A stretch of 64,000 nt of DNA from assembly GCF_048265165.1 (NCBI RefSeq), contig NZ_JBLXCD010000002.1:372001-436000 (forward strand), read 5' to 3'. The notes under the pieces are model-generated. The model was not told the DNA's origin. It searched no databases and was given only the letters and a program-made list of their open reading frames with translations. The position numbers and the translations under genes are program-made. Within the stretch, counting starts at the first letter, position 1. Each line of letters opens with the position of its first letter. Origin of the DNA: Oceanospirillum sp048265165. GTDB lineage: Bacteria > Pseudomonadota > Gammaproteobacteria > Pseudomonadales > Halomonadaceae. Below, one piece after another: positions 33,905-42,940 of the stretch.

Positions 33905-34180
33905 ATGAGTCAGATGATTTTCTGTAAAAAATATCAGAAAGACCTTGAAGCCCTGACTATTCCGCCTTTTCCGGGAAAAAAGGGTCAGGAAATTATTGAA
34001 ACAGTATCGAAACAAGCATGGCAGGAGTGGCTCAAGTACCAAACCATGCTGATCAATGAAAAACATCTAAATATGATGAGCCCGGAAGCCAGAGAATTCC
34101 TGAGCACTGAGATGGACAAATTCTTTGATAATTCCGAAGATCTTGAACCTGTTGCCGGGTATGTGCCTCCTGAAAGCTAA
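33905..34180 (+). CDS. yggX: YggX oxidative damage protection / Fe(II) trafficking protein
   Basis: 91-aa small protein. Signature N-terminus MIFCKKYQKDLEALTIPPFPGKKGQEI with the conserved Cys, then WQEWLKYQTMLINEKHLNMMSPEAREFL. The family protects Fe-S clusters, consistent with its position directly after the Fe-S enzyme gene mutY. 49-bp gap. Confidence 0.97.
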   Translation: MSQMIFCKKYQKDLEALTIPPFPGKKGQEIIETVSKQAWQEWLKYQTMLINEKHLNMMSPEAREFLSTEMDKFFDNSEDLEPVAGYVPPES

Positions 34181-34228
34181 AAAGGTCATTAAGCGACTGT
34201 ATTTTTTTAACTTTTCTTGAAAAAACAG

Positions 34229-34257
34229 TTGACGAAAAAAAGGCTATCCTGTTTAAT
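34229..34257 (+). promoter_or_regulatory. promoter of the tRNA operon
   Basis: TTGACG (34229-34234) and TTTAAT (34252-34257) with a 17-bp spacer that is A-rich at its start, then a GC-rich discriminator (ACGCCTCG), as in stringently controlled stable-RNA promoters. The expected start point is only a few bases before the first tRNA. No equally good promoter is seen before the second tRNA copy. Confidence 0.7.
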
Positions 34258-34267
34258 ACGCCTCGTT

Positions 34268-34343
34268 GGCCGGATAGCTCAGTTGGTAGAGCAGAGGATT
34301 GAAAATCCTCGTGTCGGCGGTTCGATTCCGTCTCCGGCCACCA
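34268..34343 (+). tRNA. tRNA-Phe (GAA), copy 1
   Basis: 76 nt, acceptor GGCCGGA pairs with TCCGGCC, discriminator A, encoded CCA. Anticodon loop TTGAAAA gives GAA. D-loop and GGTTCGATTCC T-arm are standard. First gene of the tRNA operon. Confidence 0.98.
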
Positions 34344-34351
34344 CTCTTTGC

Positions 34352-34426
34352 TGGGGTATAGCCAAGCGGTAAGGCACCGGTTTTTGGTATCGGCACTCCC
34401 AGGTTCGAATCCTGGTACCCCAGCCA
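34352..34426 (+). tRNA. tRNA-Gln (TTG), copy 1
   Basis: 75 nt beginning TGGGGTATAGCCAAGCGGTA, closely matching E. coli tRNA-Gln. Acceptor TGGGGTA pairs with TACCCCA, and CCA is encoded. Anticodon stem CCGGT/ATCGG with loop TTTTGGT gives TTG. Confidence 0.97.
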
Positions 34427-34458
34427 TATTTATTTTCAAAGCTGCTTTCCAAAGCATT

Positions 34459-34534
<76 letters not shown>

Positions 34535-34603
34535 TTTCAGCAAATCTTTTTTACCCATAAGCTGATAACTTCATTTGAAGCATGGACTTTATAGTCCACT
34601 TGT

Positions 34604-34679
34604 GGCCGGATAGCTCAGTTGGTAGAGCAGAGGATTGAAAATCCTCGTGTCGGCGGTTCGATTCCGTCTCCGGCCACCA
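34604..34679 (+). tRNA. tRNA-Phe (GAA), copy 2
   Basis: Identical in sequence to the copy 336 bp upstream; all features intact including encoded CCA. Confidence 0.98.
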
Positions 34680-34687
34680 CTCTTTGC

Positions 34688-34762
34688 TGGGGTATAGCCA
34701 AGCGGTAAGGCACCGGTTTTTGGTATCGGCACTCCCAGGTTCGAATCCTGGTACCCCAGCCA
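34688..34762 (+). tRNA. tRNA-Gln (TTG), copy 2
   Basis: Identical to copy 1, 336 bp downstream of it; anticodon TTG, CCA encoded. Confidence 0.97.
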
Positions 34763-34794
34763 TATTTATTTTCAAAGCTGCTTTCCAAAGCATT

Positions 34795-34870
<76 letters not shown>

Positions 34871-35073
34871 TTTCTTCAATCTGCATCACTTAATATCTCA
34901 GTCTGAATCAAAGGCCTGCACCTGCGTCAATTTCAATCCTGCGACTCTATACCCGAACTCAAAATCAGTAATGATACTCCGTCATATTTTAGCATTCTTC
35001 CGCGCTTAGCTTTCTTAATTTTCAAAGCACACCTCCTTTAGTGCACGCCATACAAAGCAAAAAGTCTGGGCGT

Positions 35074-35108
35074 AAAAAAGCCCGGCACGATGATAATCAC
35101 GCCAGGCT
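35074..35108 (-). terminator. terminator of the pomAB operon
   Basis: On the minus strand AGCCTGGC pairs with GCCGGGCT (one G-T pair) around a loop with a small inner GAT/ATC stem, followed by six T's. Confidence 0.75.
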
Positions 35109-35158
35109 CTCTCAACCCAAAGCGGCTCTGCTTAACAGAGAAAATAAGGCAATTACCG

Positions 35159-36076
35159 TCAGAATACCTCACCAGGGGTCAACTCAAACACACGCTCTTC
35201 AATTTCTAAGTTGATCTCGCTACCCTGAGCCTTCGCCTCTTCGTTCTGCTCCTCGAGGAAACTGATAGCGCCGTTTTCCTCATTAGCTCCCTGATCTACA
35301 ACAATCTCAACCCGGCGATTTTTTGCCCGGCTCTCCCGGTTATCATTCGCCACCAAAGGCTTGGTATCGGCAAAGCCAATGACTTTCATTCGGGAAGATT
35401 CCACCAAGCCATCCAACTCTAACTCAAATGCCACAGAAGATGCACGGGCGGAAGACAGATCCCAGTTCGAACGGAAACGATCCGTATTGATCGGAATATC
35501 ATCTGTATGACCTTCAATCGTAATCTTACCCGGTGTAGCGGCGAGCGCCTGCCGGATCTTATCCATCACTAGCTCAAACTGCTCTGAGAGCACCGCACTA
35601 CCCGGTGAAAAAGAACCCTTTTCCTCAACGCGAATAATAATATTGCGCTTACGGGACTCAACCTGAATTTTACCCTCTTCAATCTCTTCCTTTAAAATTC
35701 TGGCGATCGCCTCAGCATCAGCTTGCGTCTGCTGCTCTTCTTTTATGGTCTCAACACTTTCGGTACGAAGATTTGACTCCAGTTCCGTCGTTTTCTGCTG
35801 AATAATCTCCAGAGGATTAGGTTCAGGCTTGCCCGGGCTGTAGTTTTCCAGAACAGCACTTGTTCCCATGGGAATATCGTTAGCCTGTATCTGTCGCTGA
35901 ATACCGTAGGCCTTGGATAGCTCACCAGCCAGACGCTTAAACTTAGTGACATCCATCTCAGAGAAAGAGAGCAGAAGCACAAAGAAACACATCAAAAGAG
36001 ACATCAGATCTGCAAAGGTCATTACCCAGGCGGCCGCCGGTGGCGGGCAATCACACTCTTCTACATCATCACTCAT
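35159..36076 (-). CDS. pomB: flagellar stator protein PomB/MotB
   Basis: 305-aa stator subunit. Short cytoplasmic N-terminus with ECDCPPP, then one membrane segment (WVMTFADLMSLLMCFFVLLLSF) whose Asp in TFADL is the ion-carrying residue. A Glu/Gln-rich plug/linker region follows (about 60-150), then an OmpA-like peptidoglycan-binding domain (about 165-275: ITIEGHTDDIP, NWDLSSARASSVA, NRRVEIVVD). The cysteine-rich start and PomA partner fit the sodium-driven class. It follows pomA by 72 bp. Confidence 0.94.
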   Translation of the reverse strand: MSDDVEECDCPPPAAAWVMTFADLMSLLMCFFVLLLSFSEMDVTKFKRLAGELSKAYGIQRQIQANDIPMGTSAVLENYSPGKPEPNPLEIIQQKTTELESNLRTESVETIKEEQQTQADAEAIARILKEEIEEGKIQVESRKRNIIIRVEEKGSFSPGSAVLSEQFELVMDKIRQALAATPGKITIEGHTDDIPINTDRFRSNWDLSSARASSVAFELELDGLVESSRMKVIGFADTKPLVANDNRESRAKNRRVEIVVDQGANEENGAISFLEEQNEEAKAQGSEINLEIEERVFELTPGEVF

Positions 36077-36148
36077 ACTGAAATCCTGAAATAGCGAACA
36101 CTTTCACTCTTAGGTCAAAACTGAACCACAGAGGACAACAATCCTGTT

Positions 36149-36925
36149 TTATTCCTGAGCGGGTTGCTCGAAGGTAGCATCATCACGCACACCAGCAGGC
36201 AAATAAGTACGCAGCATATCCTCAATAACCCGCGGATTCTGACCAGACTGAATCGCCAAAAGAGCATCAACAATAATCGACTGTATCTGAGCTTCCTCTG
36301 TCATACGCAGGGTTAATTTATCAGCGATCGGAATAGCTATCATGGTCGCCAGCATCGCACCGTAGAGCGTTGTTAAAAGCGCAACCGCCATAGCCGGGCC
36401 AATAGATTTAGGATCATCCATGTTGGACAACATCTGAACCAGACCGATCAGGGTGCCTATCATCCCCATGGCCGGGCCGACATCACCGATAGAGGTAAAA
36501 ACCTTCGCCCCCCATTTGTGTCGCTCAAGCGTCATGGCCCGATCTTTGGTCAGCATCGTCCGAACAACCTCCCGATCCTGGCCATCCACCAACAGCTGCA
36601 TACCATTTTTCAGGTATTTGTTATCAACCTCTTTATCTTCCAGCGCCAAAAGGCCGCCCTTACGGGCTACCTGAGCCACGTCCACCAGAACACCAATAAT
36701 TTCTTCTGGTGACTCAAGCTTGAAAGCAAAAGCCTTGACCGCGACTTTTATGGCTCCCAGAAACTGACCGAGACTATATTTCGCCAACACAACAAACAGA
36801 GAACCACCAATAACAATCAGAATGGAAGGTATGTTGACAAAAATGATAGGGTCACCACCAAGAATCATTGCCATAGCAACGATACCAATAGCGCCGATAA
36901 TACCAAGCAGGGTAGCTATATCCAC
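36149..36925 (-). CDS. pomA: flagellar stator protein PomA/MotA
   Basis: 258-aa four-TM proton/sodium channel subunit. TM1-2 at about residues 2-50 (LLGIIGAIGIVAMAMILGG, IPSILIVIGGSLFVVLAKY), cytoplasmic loop with the rotor-interacting charged residues (GQDREVVRTMLTKDRAMTLERH), then TM3-4 with GDVGPAMGMIGTLIGLVQML and GAMLATMIAIPIADKL. GTG start 6 bp after AAGGAG. With PomB it forms the torque-generating unit, probably Na+-driven, as expected for a marine bacterium. Confidence 0.95.
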   Translation of the reverse strand: MDIATLLGIIGAIGIVAMAMILGGDPIIFVNIPSILIVIGGSLFVVLAKYSLGQFLGAIKVAVKAFAFKLESPEEIIGVLVDVAQVARKGGLLALEDKEVDNKYLKNGMQLLVDGQDREVVRTMLTKDRAMTLERHKWGAKVFTSIGDVGPAMGMIGTLIGLVQMLSNMDDPKSIGPAMAVALLTTLYGAMLATMIAIPIADKLTLRMTEEAQIQSIIVDALLAIQSGQNPRVIEDMLRTYLPAGVRDDATFEQPAQE

Positions 36926-37273
36926 AGAGAACTCCTTGGTTCCTTGAAAGTGTAGTTGACGGCTCTAACAAAGAGATAGTACATAACTCAGACTAGCGCA
37001 GTCTTTGTAACATTATGCAACTTTTAGATTCCTGCGCGTATAATAGCGACTTTTCCTCATGGGTTGAATGGCTTTAAAGCATGAGATTACAGGTAAGGGC
37101 CTGAACAGCGAACCTATTCGCATTTCAATGATACCGTTAAATTAACAACCTTTTGATTTAATTAGAGTTTATAATTCTGTGCTTATTCATATTTTTTCCG
37201 CTATTGAACCAATGGATATTCTCCGGTAACGTCTGCCGGTTTGCGTATAGCGGTACAGATTGGAGGTTTCGTG
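36926..37273. promoter_or_regulatory. divergent intergenic region of pomA and xseB
   Basis: 348 bp without a credible gene. It is AT-rich and holds two good -10 boxes pointing right: TATAAT at 37039-37044 and TATAAT within TTTATAATTC near 37173. Neither has a strong -35 box. They are the likely promoters of xseB-ispA-dxs. The ORF in the xseB frame extends upstream to 37241 but lacks a ribosome site. Confidence 0.4.
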
Positions 37274-37516
37274 ATGGCTCAGCCCAAAGCAAAAGACTTT
37301 GCGGGTAAAATGGCTGAATTAGAGCAACTTGTTGCTCAGCTGGAAGCTGGGGAGCTATCTCTGGAAGAATCGCTGAAAGCGTTTGAAGGCGGCATCCGCC
37401 TGATTCGGGACTGTCAGAACAAACTGACCCAGGCTGAACAGAAAGTCAGCCAGCTGATTGAAGACAATGGTCAGCTTACCGAAGTACCTTTGTCGCCACC
37501 TACCTCAACGGAATAA
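37274..37516 (+). CDS. xseB: exodeoxyribonuclease VII small subunit
   Basis: 80-aa helical protein; the small subunits coil around XseA in the ssDNA exonuclease. Conserved FAGKMAELEQLVAQLEAGELSLEESLKAFEGGIRLIRDCQNKL. The ATG at 37274 is chosen because GGAGG is 7 bp upstream and homologues start here. First gene of the xseB-ispA-dxs operon typical of gammaproteobacteria. Confidence 0.96.
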   Translation: MAQPKAKDFAGKMAELEQLVAQLEAGELSLEESLKAFEGGIRLIRDCQNKLTQAEQKVSQLIEDNGQLTEVPLSPPTSTE

Positions 37517-37525
37517 AAGTTTAAC

Positions 37526-38401
37526 GTGAGCATCCAAGATCAACTTAAGCCCCTGATGGAGCGCTCTGATCGACAGCTCGATCAGATACTATCCGCATCT
37601 TCTACTGCCTCCGGTCGTTTACTGGAGGCTATGCGCTACTCTGTATTTAACGGTGGTAAACGCTTTCGCCCTGTTCTCGCTTACGCTGCCTGTCAAGCAA
37701 TCACAGGCCGGGTTGAATCTGCAGATGCTTCTGCTGCTGCTGTCGAGCTGATACACGCTTACTCCCTGGTTCATGATGATCTTCCCGCAATGGATGACGA
37801 CGATCTCAGACGGGGCCAGCCAACCTGTCATATTAAATTTGATGAAGCTACGGCAATTCTTGCCGGGGATGCCCTGCAGACTTCAGCGTTCAGCGCGCTG
37901 CTGAACCACCCCACACCTGAACACCTGCCTCAACTGTTATCGGAACTAACTGCAGCCAGCGGCGCTATGGGTATGGTTGCCGGACAAATGATCGACCTGT
38001 CCGCAGTCGGTCATGCGCTGGATGTTAACGCCCTTGAGAATATGCATCAGCACAAAACAGGGGCTCTGATTCGTGCCAGCGTCCGTATGGGGGCCATCTC
38101 CGGCGGTGCAACAGCCTTTCAGCTGAACGCCCTGACAACTTATGCAGAAGCACTGGGGCTCGCCTTTCAGGTACAGGACGACATTCTGGATGTGGAAGGT
38201 GATATCTCGACGCTGGGTAAACAAACCGGCGCGGATGCCGCACTTGATAAACCGACCTATCCCGCCCTGCTGGGACTTGGCCAAGCTAAAATGAAAGCCC
38301 GGGAACTGATTGATAAAGGGCTATCCGCTCTGGATTCTTTTGGCTCAGAAGCGGATCTGTTAAGAGAGCTGGCACGCTATGTGATTCAGCGTAATCACTA
38401 A
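37526..38401 (+). CDS. ispA: farnesyl diphosphate synthase
   Basis: 291-aa prenyltransferase making C15 diphosphate from IPP and DMAPP. First aspartate-rich motif DDLPAMDDDDLRRG (DDxxxxD type) and second DDILDVEGD are intact; GGKRFRPVLAYAAC and IHAYSLVHDD precede the first. GTG start 9 bp after xseB. Confidence 0.97.
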   Translation: MSIQDQLKPLMERSDRQLDQILSASSTASGRLLEAMRYSVFNGGKRFRPVLAYAACQAITGRVESADASAAAVELIHAYSLVHDDLPAMDDDDLRRGQPTCHIKFDEATAILAGDALQTSAFSALLNHPTPEHLPQLLSELTAASGAMGMVAGQMIDLSAVGHALDVNALENMHQHKTGALIRASVRMGAISGGATAFQLNALTTYAEALGLAFQVQDDILDVEGDISTLGKQTGADAALDKPTYPALLGLGQAKMKARELIDKGLSALDSFGSEADLLRELARYVIQRNH

Positions 38402-38427
38402 AGCGGCCACAACACATTAAAAAGCCT

Positions 38428-40359
38428 ATGTCTGACTACACACTGTTTCAGGAAATTCCGTTAGCCCGCCCTTCCACGCCACTGCTTGATCAGGTTGCCG
38501 TGCCGGAGGACCTACGTCAGCTGGATATCAATCAACTGCCTCAGCTGGCTAATGAGCTGCGCGAATTTTTGCTCTATTCCGTTGGTCAGACCGGCGGACA
38601 CTTTGGCGCAGGCCTGGGTGTTGTCGAACTGACCCTTGCACTCCATTATGTGTTTAATACACCCGATGACCGCTTGGTCTGGGATGTAGGCCATCAGGCT
38701 TACCCCCATAAGATTCTGACAGGCCGCCGGGAAAAGATGGGTACAATCCGTCAGTATGATGGTATTGCCGCTTTTCCAAAGCGGGCTGAATCTGAATTCG
38801 ATACCTTTGGCGTTGGCCACTCAAGCACCTCAATCAGCGCTGCTCTGGGAATGGCTGTCGCCGCTCGGGAACAGGGCCTTAACCGCCATGTCGCCGCTAT
38901 TATTGGTGATGGCGCGATGACCGCCGGCATGGCATTTGAAGCGCTTTCCCATGCGGCCCATGTTGATGCCAACCTGTTAGTGATTCTGAATGACAACGAG
39001 ATGTCGATCTCAGAAAATGTCGGTGGGTTTGCGACTTATTTAGCCAAAATACTCTCCAGTAAAGCCTATACCCGCATGCGTGAGGGCAGTAAGAAGGTGC
39101 TGTCTAAACTACCCATGGCCTGGGAGCTTGCCCGCAAGACTGAAGAGCATATGAAAGGCATGATCTCTCCAAGCACCTTATTTGAAGAGATGGGCTTTCA
39201 CTATATCGGCCCAATTGACGGCCATGATGTGCACTCACTGGTCAATACACTGAATAACATCAAAGACCTTAGTGGCCCTCAGTTTCTGCACGTCATTACC
39301 CGCAAAGGTAAGCGTTTTGCACCTGCTGAAGCAGACCCCATCGGCTACCATGCCATTACCAAGATGGAAAAAGAGCACAAGTCTGAAGCCAAAGAACCTG
39401 TAGTCAAGCCATTACCTAAACCTAAATATTCCAACATCTTTGGCCAATGGCTGTGCGATATGGCGGCGCAGGATGACCGCCTGATCGGAATTACACCAGC
39501 GATGCGGGAAGGCTCGGACCTTATCCGTTTTTCCAAAGAATATCCTGACCGTTATTTTGATGTTGCTATTGCGGAACAGCATGCGGTAACCCTAGCGGCA
39601 GGTATGGCCTGTGACGGAATGAAGCCCGTTGTAGCAATCTATTCTACTTTTCTGCAACGGGGCTATGACCAACTGGTACATGATGTGGCGGTTCAGAACC
39701 TGGATGTCCTGTTTGCAATTGATCGTGCAGGGCTGGTAGGGGAAGACGGCCCAACCCACCACGGCACACTGGATCTGAGCTTCCTGCGCTGTGTACCCGG
39801 CCTGGTCATCATGGCTCCGGCGGATGAGAATGAAACCCGTCAGATGCTTTACACCGGTTACCAACATAACGGGCCAGCGGCAGTTCGCTACCCCAGGGGT
39901 ACCGGTCCGGGTGTTGAGATTCAGACTGAGATGACCACTCTGCCAATCGGTCAGGCTGAAAAACGCCTGCAAGGGCACCTCAGGACAAAGAGCCCGAAAG
40001 TCGTTCTGATGGCTTTTGGTTCCATGGTCGCCCCGGCACAGGAGGTTGCGGAGAAAAACGGTTTCGGCCTGATCAACATGCGCTTTGTGAAACCTCTGGA
40101 TCATAATGCCATTCTTGAAGCAGCCAAAGAGTATGATCTGCTGGTGACCCTTGAGGAGAATGTGATTGCCGGCGGAGCAGGCAGCGGCATAGCAGAGCTT
40201 CTTATGCAGAACGCCGTTGTTAAACCTGTCCTCCACCTTGGCTTGCCGGATCGCTGGGTCGATCAGGGCAGTCCTCAGCAACTGCTGAGCGAGTGTGGCC
40301 TTGATGCCTCTGGTATCGAAGCCAGCATTGAAAGCTACCTGGCTAAGCTAACAGCTTAA
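38428..40359 (+). CDS. dxs: 1-deoxy-D-xylulose-5-phosphate synthase
   Basis: 643-aa thiamine-diphosphate enzyme opening the MEP isoprenoid pathway. Features: VGQTGGHFGAGLGVVELTLALHYVF, the ThDP motif GDGAMTAGMAFEALSHAAHVDANLLVILNDNEMSISENVG, catalytic VAIAEQHAVTLAAGMA and GPTHHGTLDLSFLRCVPGLVI. Full length. It supplies the precursor used by ispA just upstream. Confidence 0.98.
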   Translation: MSDYTLFQEIPLARPSTPLLDQVAVPEDLRQLDINQLPQLANELREFLLYSVGQTGGHFGAGLGVVELTLALHYVFNTPDDRLVWDVGHQAYPHKILTGRREKMGTIRQYDGIAAFPKRAESEFDTFGVGHSSTSISAALGMAVAAREQGLNRHVAAIIGDGAMTAGMAFEALSHAAHVDANLLVILNDNEMSISENVGGFATYLAKILSSKAYTRMREGSKKVLSKLPMAWELARKTEEHMKGMISPSTLFEEMGFHYIGPIDGHDVHSLVNTLNNIKDLSGPQFLHVITRKGKRFAPAEADPIGYHAITKMEKEHKSEAKEPVVKPLPKPKYSNIFGQWLCDMAAQDDRLIGITPAMREGSDLIRFSKEYPDRYFDVAIAEQHAVTLAAGMACDGMKPVVAIYSTFLQRGYDQLVHDVAVQNLDVLFAIDRAGLVGEDGPTHHGTLDLSFLRCVPGLVIMAPADENETRQMLYTGYQHNGPAAVRYPRGTGPGVEIQTEMTTLPIGQAEKRLQGHLRTKSPKVVLMAFGSMVAPAQEVAEKNGFGLINMRFVKPLDHNAILEAAKEYDLLVTLEENVIAGGAGSGIAELLMQNAVVKPVLHLGLPDRWVDQGSPQQLLSECGLDASGIEASIESYLAKLTA

Positions 40360-40385
40360 CGCAGCCTTCACCCCGGCCGGAACAT

Positions 40386-40415
40386 AAAAAAGGATGCTCG
40401 CGGGCATCCTTTTTT
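40386..40415. terminator. bidirectional terminator between dxs and ribA
   Basis: AAAAAAGGATGC (40386-40397) pairs with GCATCCTTTTTT (40404-40415), a 12-bp stem with A and T tails on either side; it serves both convergent genes. Confidence 0.9.
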
Positions 40416-40439
40416 ATTGCACACCACCGAGCCTGACGT

Positions 40440-41087
40440 TTAATGATCTGTAGGCTTAGTGCGATTAATATCCACATCATCCGCCTGGGTAAAGCTATCC
40501 AGATCCATCATATGTCCAAGCTTACCGGCCTTCGTTGCCAGATAACCTTCATTGTGCGGGTTCATACCGGTCTGAATAGCCACCCGCTCAGATACCTCAA
40601 CGCCGTAATCAGCCAGCGCGTTCACCTTGCGAGGGTTATTGGTCATCAGACGAACCTTGTCTACGCCTAGATGAGCCAGCATCGGCTGGCACATGCTGTA
40701 TTCACGCATATCAGCACCAAAACCCAGCTGTTCATTGGCTTCAACGGTATCAGCACCGGCATCCTGAAGATGATAAGCCCGAATCTTATTCAGCAGCCCA
40801 ATGCCTCGTCCCTCCTGACGCAGATACAACAGCACTCCGCGCCCTTCGGCGGCGATGCGCTTGAGAGCTTCCTGTAGCTGATAGCCGCAATCGCAGCGCA
40901 TACTGAACAGTGCATCTCCGGTCAGGCACTCCGAATGAACACGAGCCAGCACCGGTAAGCCGTCAGAAAAATCTCCCATGGCCAGCGCCACATGGTCTTT
41001 ACCTGTTTCCGGGTCTTCAAAGCCGTGCATAGAAAATACTCCCCACGGGGTGGGCAGCTTGGAGGATGCGATAAATGTTACGGACAC
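40440..41087 (-). CDS. ribA: GTP cyclohydrolase II
   Basis: 215-aa zinc enzyme for the first step of riboflavin synthesis. Zn ligands are in CLTGDALFSMRCDCG, the substrate motif in LYLRQEGRGIGLLNKIRAY and RLMTNNPRKVNAL, all conserved. It is a stand-alone RibA with no RibB domain. GTG start with GAGGTGAACC upstream. Confidence 0.97.
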   Translation of the reverse strand: MSVTFIASSKLPTPWGVFSMHGFEDPETGKDHVALAMGDFSDGLPVLARVHSECLTGDALFSMRCDCGYQLQEALKRIAAEGRGVLLYLRQEGRGIGLLNKIRAYHLQDAGADTVEANEQLGFGADMREYSMCQPMLAHLGVDKVRLMTNNPRKVNALADYGVEVSERVAIQTGMNPHNEGYLATKAGKLGHMMDLDSFTQADDVDINRTKPTDH

Positions 41088-41339
41088 GGTTCACCTCTAC
41101 CGGATATCAGAAGGGCAACTATTCTAGCAGCGAGTTGACATTTGTCATCCTTTCAGCAACTTAAAACAGTGTTAACCCAAAACTCGACCTAAGTGCTATT
41201 GCTCAATTTTACCTGCAGGAACTTTGACTTTTATGCTAGCGGGAGGAGCGGTCTCCGGTACAATAGGCACAAACACTCCGGCAGCGGGAACGCACTTTCC
41301 GCAAGCCGATGTCATACGTCTAAACCGGTTTATGAGATC

Positions 41340-42404
41340 ATGACTGAACTGAAAAACGATCGTTTCCTTCGCGCTCTGCAGCGCCAGCCTGTCGATGTAA
41401 CCCCTGTCTGGATGATGCGCCAGGCTGGCCGCTACCTGCCAGAATACAAAGCAACCCGCGCCCAGGCCGGCAGCTTTATGGATCTCTGCCGCAATGCAGA
41501 CCTGGCCTGCGAAGTGACCATTCAACCTCTGGAACGTTTCGATCTGGATGCCGCGATTCTGTTTTCCGACATCCTGACTATCCCGGATGCGATGGATCTG
41601 GGTCTCTATTTTGAAGAAGGCGAAGGCCCTAAGTTCAAAAAAACCGTTCGTACTCAAGCCGATGTTGACGCACTACCCATCCCGGATGCCAACAAGGATC
41701 TCGGTTATGTGATGAATGCGGTAAAAACCATTCGCAACGAGCTGAACGGACGTGTACCTCTGATCGGTTTCTCCGGCAGTCCCTGGACACTGGCAACCTA
41801 TATGGTTGAAGGCGGATCCAGCAAAGAGTTCCGTCATATCAAAGGCATGCTATACGGTCAGCCGGATACGCTGCACCAGCTACTGGACAAATTAGCTGAG
41901 TCTGTCACCAGCTACCTGAATGCCCAGATTCTGGCCGGTGCTCAAGCGGTACAGATCTTTGATACCTGGGGCGGTGCACTGAGTACGCCTGCGTATCTGG
42001 AGTTCTCCCTGAAATATATGGAACAGATCGTACATGGCCTGATCCGCGAGCATGAAGGTCGCAAGATTCCGGTTATTCTGTTCACTAAGAATGGTGGTCA
42101 GTGGATTGAGCATATTGCAGCGGCTGGTGCTGATGCGATCGGCCTAGACTGGACCACAGAGATGGGCGCTGCCCGTGCCCGCACCAAAGGCCGTGTTGCC
42201 CTACAGGGAAATATGGATCCGAATGTACTGTTTGGTTCACCTGCCGGTATCAAGGCTGAAGTTGCCCGTATTCTGGACAGCTACGGTTATGGTAATGGTC
42301 ATATTTTCAACCTAGGTCATGGCATCAACCAGTTTGCCAACCCTGAGCACGCAAAAGTATTTGTTGATGCGGTACATGAGTTAAGCGCACGCTATCATCA
42401 ATAA
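41340..42404 (+). CDS. hemE: uroporphyrinogen decarboxylase
   Basis: 354-aa heme-pathway enzyme converting uroporphyrinogen III to coproporphyrinogen III. PVWMMRQAGRYLPEY at the N-terminus, ILFSDILTIPDAM, GFSGSPWTLATYMVEGG and the late FNLGHGINQFANPEHAKVFVD are hallmarks. The frame is open from 41193, but family N-termini and length match the ATG at 41340. Confidence 0.98.
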   Translation: MTELKNDRFLRALQRQPVDVTPVWMMRQAGRYLPEYKATRAQAGSFMDLCRNADLACEVTIQPLERFDLDAAILFSDILTIPDAMDLGLYFEEGEGPKFKKTVRTQADVDALPIPDANKDLGYVMNAVKTIRNELNGRVPLIGFSGSPWTLATYMVEGGSSKEFRHIKGMLYGQPDTLHQLLDKLAESVTSYLNAQILAGAQAVQIFDTWGGALSTPAYLEFSLKYMEQIVHGLIREHEGRKIPVILFTKNGGQWIEHIAAAGADAIGLDWTTEMGAARARTKGRVALQGNMDPNVLFGSPAGIKAEVARILDSYGYGNGHIFNLGHGINQFANPEHAKVFVDAVHELSARYHQ

Positions 42405-42479
42405 ATAGGCTATCCCTGCTTCGGCAGGGCTATAGTGTTTCTTTTTTTCAATCCGGGGCAGATCCGGTAAGGACGTTAT

Positions 42480-42851
42480 ATGGGCACAGATACACGTTCA
42501 CAATCAACGCCACATCAGGATCTGCAACCAGAGCAGGACCACGCTTCCCTGCGCGATCCAGAGCTACAATTACAGCTGGAGACCCGGGAACGTCTGGTTC
42601 GACTTGAAGAAGAAAACCGCCATCTGCGGGAGAAAGTCACCGATCTGAACGACAAACACAAGCGCCTGCGTTGCGACCTTGATGAGAAACACACAATCAG
42701 TCAGCAACAACTCAGTGACAGAGCAGGCAAGCTCAGCAGCCGGATTGATACCTTAAGCCGCAGGCTTGATCGTCTCTTCGGCTTCTGGATGATATCCACC
42801 ATGCTGCTGATGCTATTTGTAATCGCAGTCATGTTCAGAGCCGGACACTGA
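42480..42851 (+). CDS. coiled-coil protein with C-terminal membrane anchor, function unknown
   Basis: 123-aa protein. Gln/Glu-rich N-terminus, a coiled coil at about residues 28-98 (RLVRLEEENRHLREKVTDLNDKHKRL, LSSRIDTLSRRLDRL), then one hydrophobic tail segment (WMISTMLLMLFVIAVMF, about 102-118). Layout is of a tail-anchored protein with its coil in the cytoplasm. I know no family. It follows hemE by 75 bp on the same strand. Confidence 0.72.
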   Translation: MGTDTRSQSTPHQDLQPEQDHASLRDPELQLQLETRERLVRLEEENRHLREKVTDLNDKHKRLRCDLDEKHTISQQQLSDRAGKLSSRIDTLSRRLDRLFGFWMISTMLLMLFVIAVMFRAGH

Positions 42852-42883
42852 TCACGCACTCATCAGTCAAATGCTAATATCGA

Positions 42884-42909
42884 AAAAGCCGCGAATTATC
42901 GCGGCTTTT
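42884..42909. terminator. bidirectional terminator
   Basis: AAAAGCCGCG (42884-42893) pairs with CGCGGCTTTT (42900-42909), 10-bp stem, 6-nt loop, between two convergent genes. Confidence 0.88.
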
Positions 42910-42940
42910 CCGGTTTATAGCGAAATAACAGCATGCATAA

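Noticed and set aside
39592..40281. 229-codon ORF antisense to dxs
   Set aside because: Shadow of dxs; product shows no domain and dxs is intact.
41193..41339. N-terminal extension of hemE
   Set aside because: 49 extra codons without ribosome site or similarity to HemE; the ATG at 41340 gives the family's normal length.
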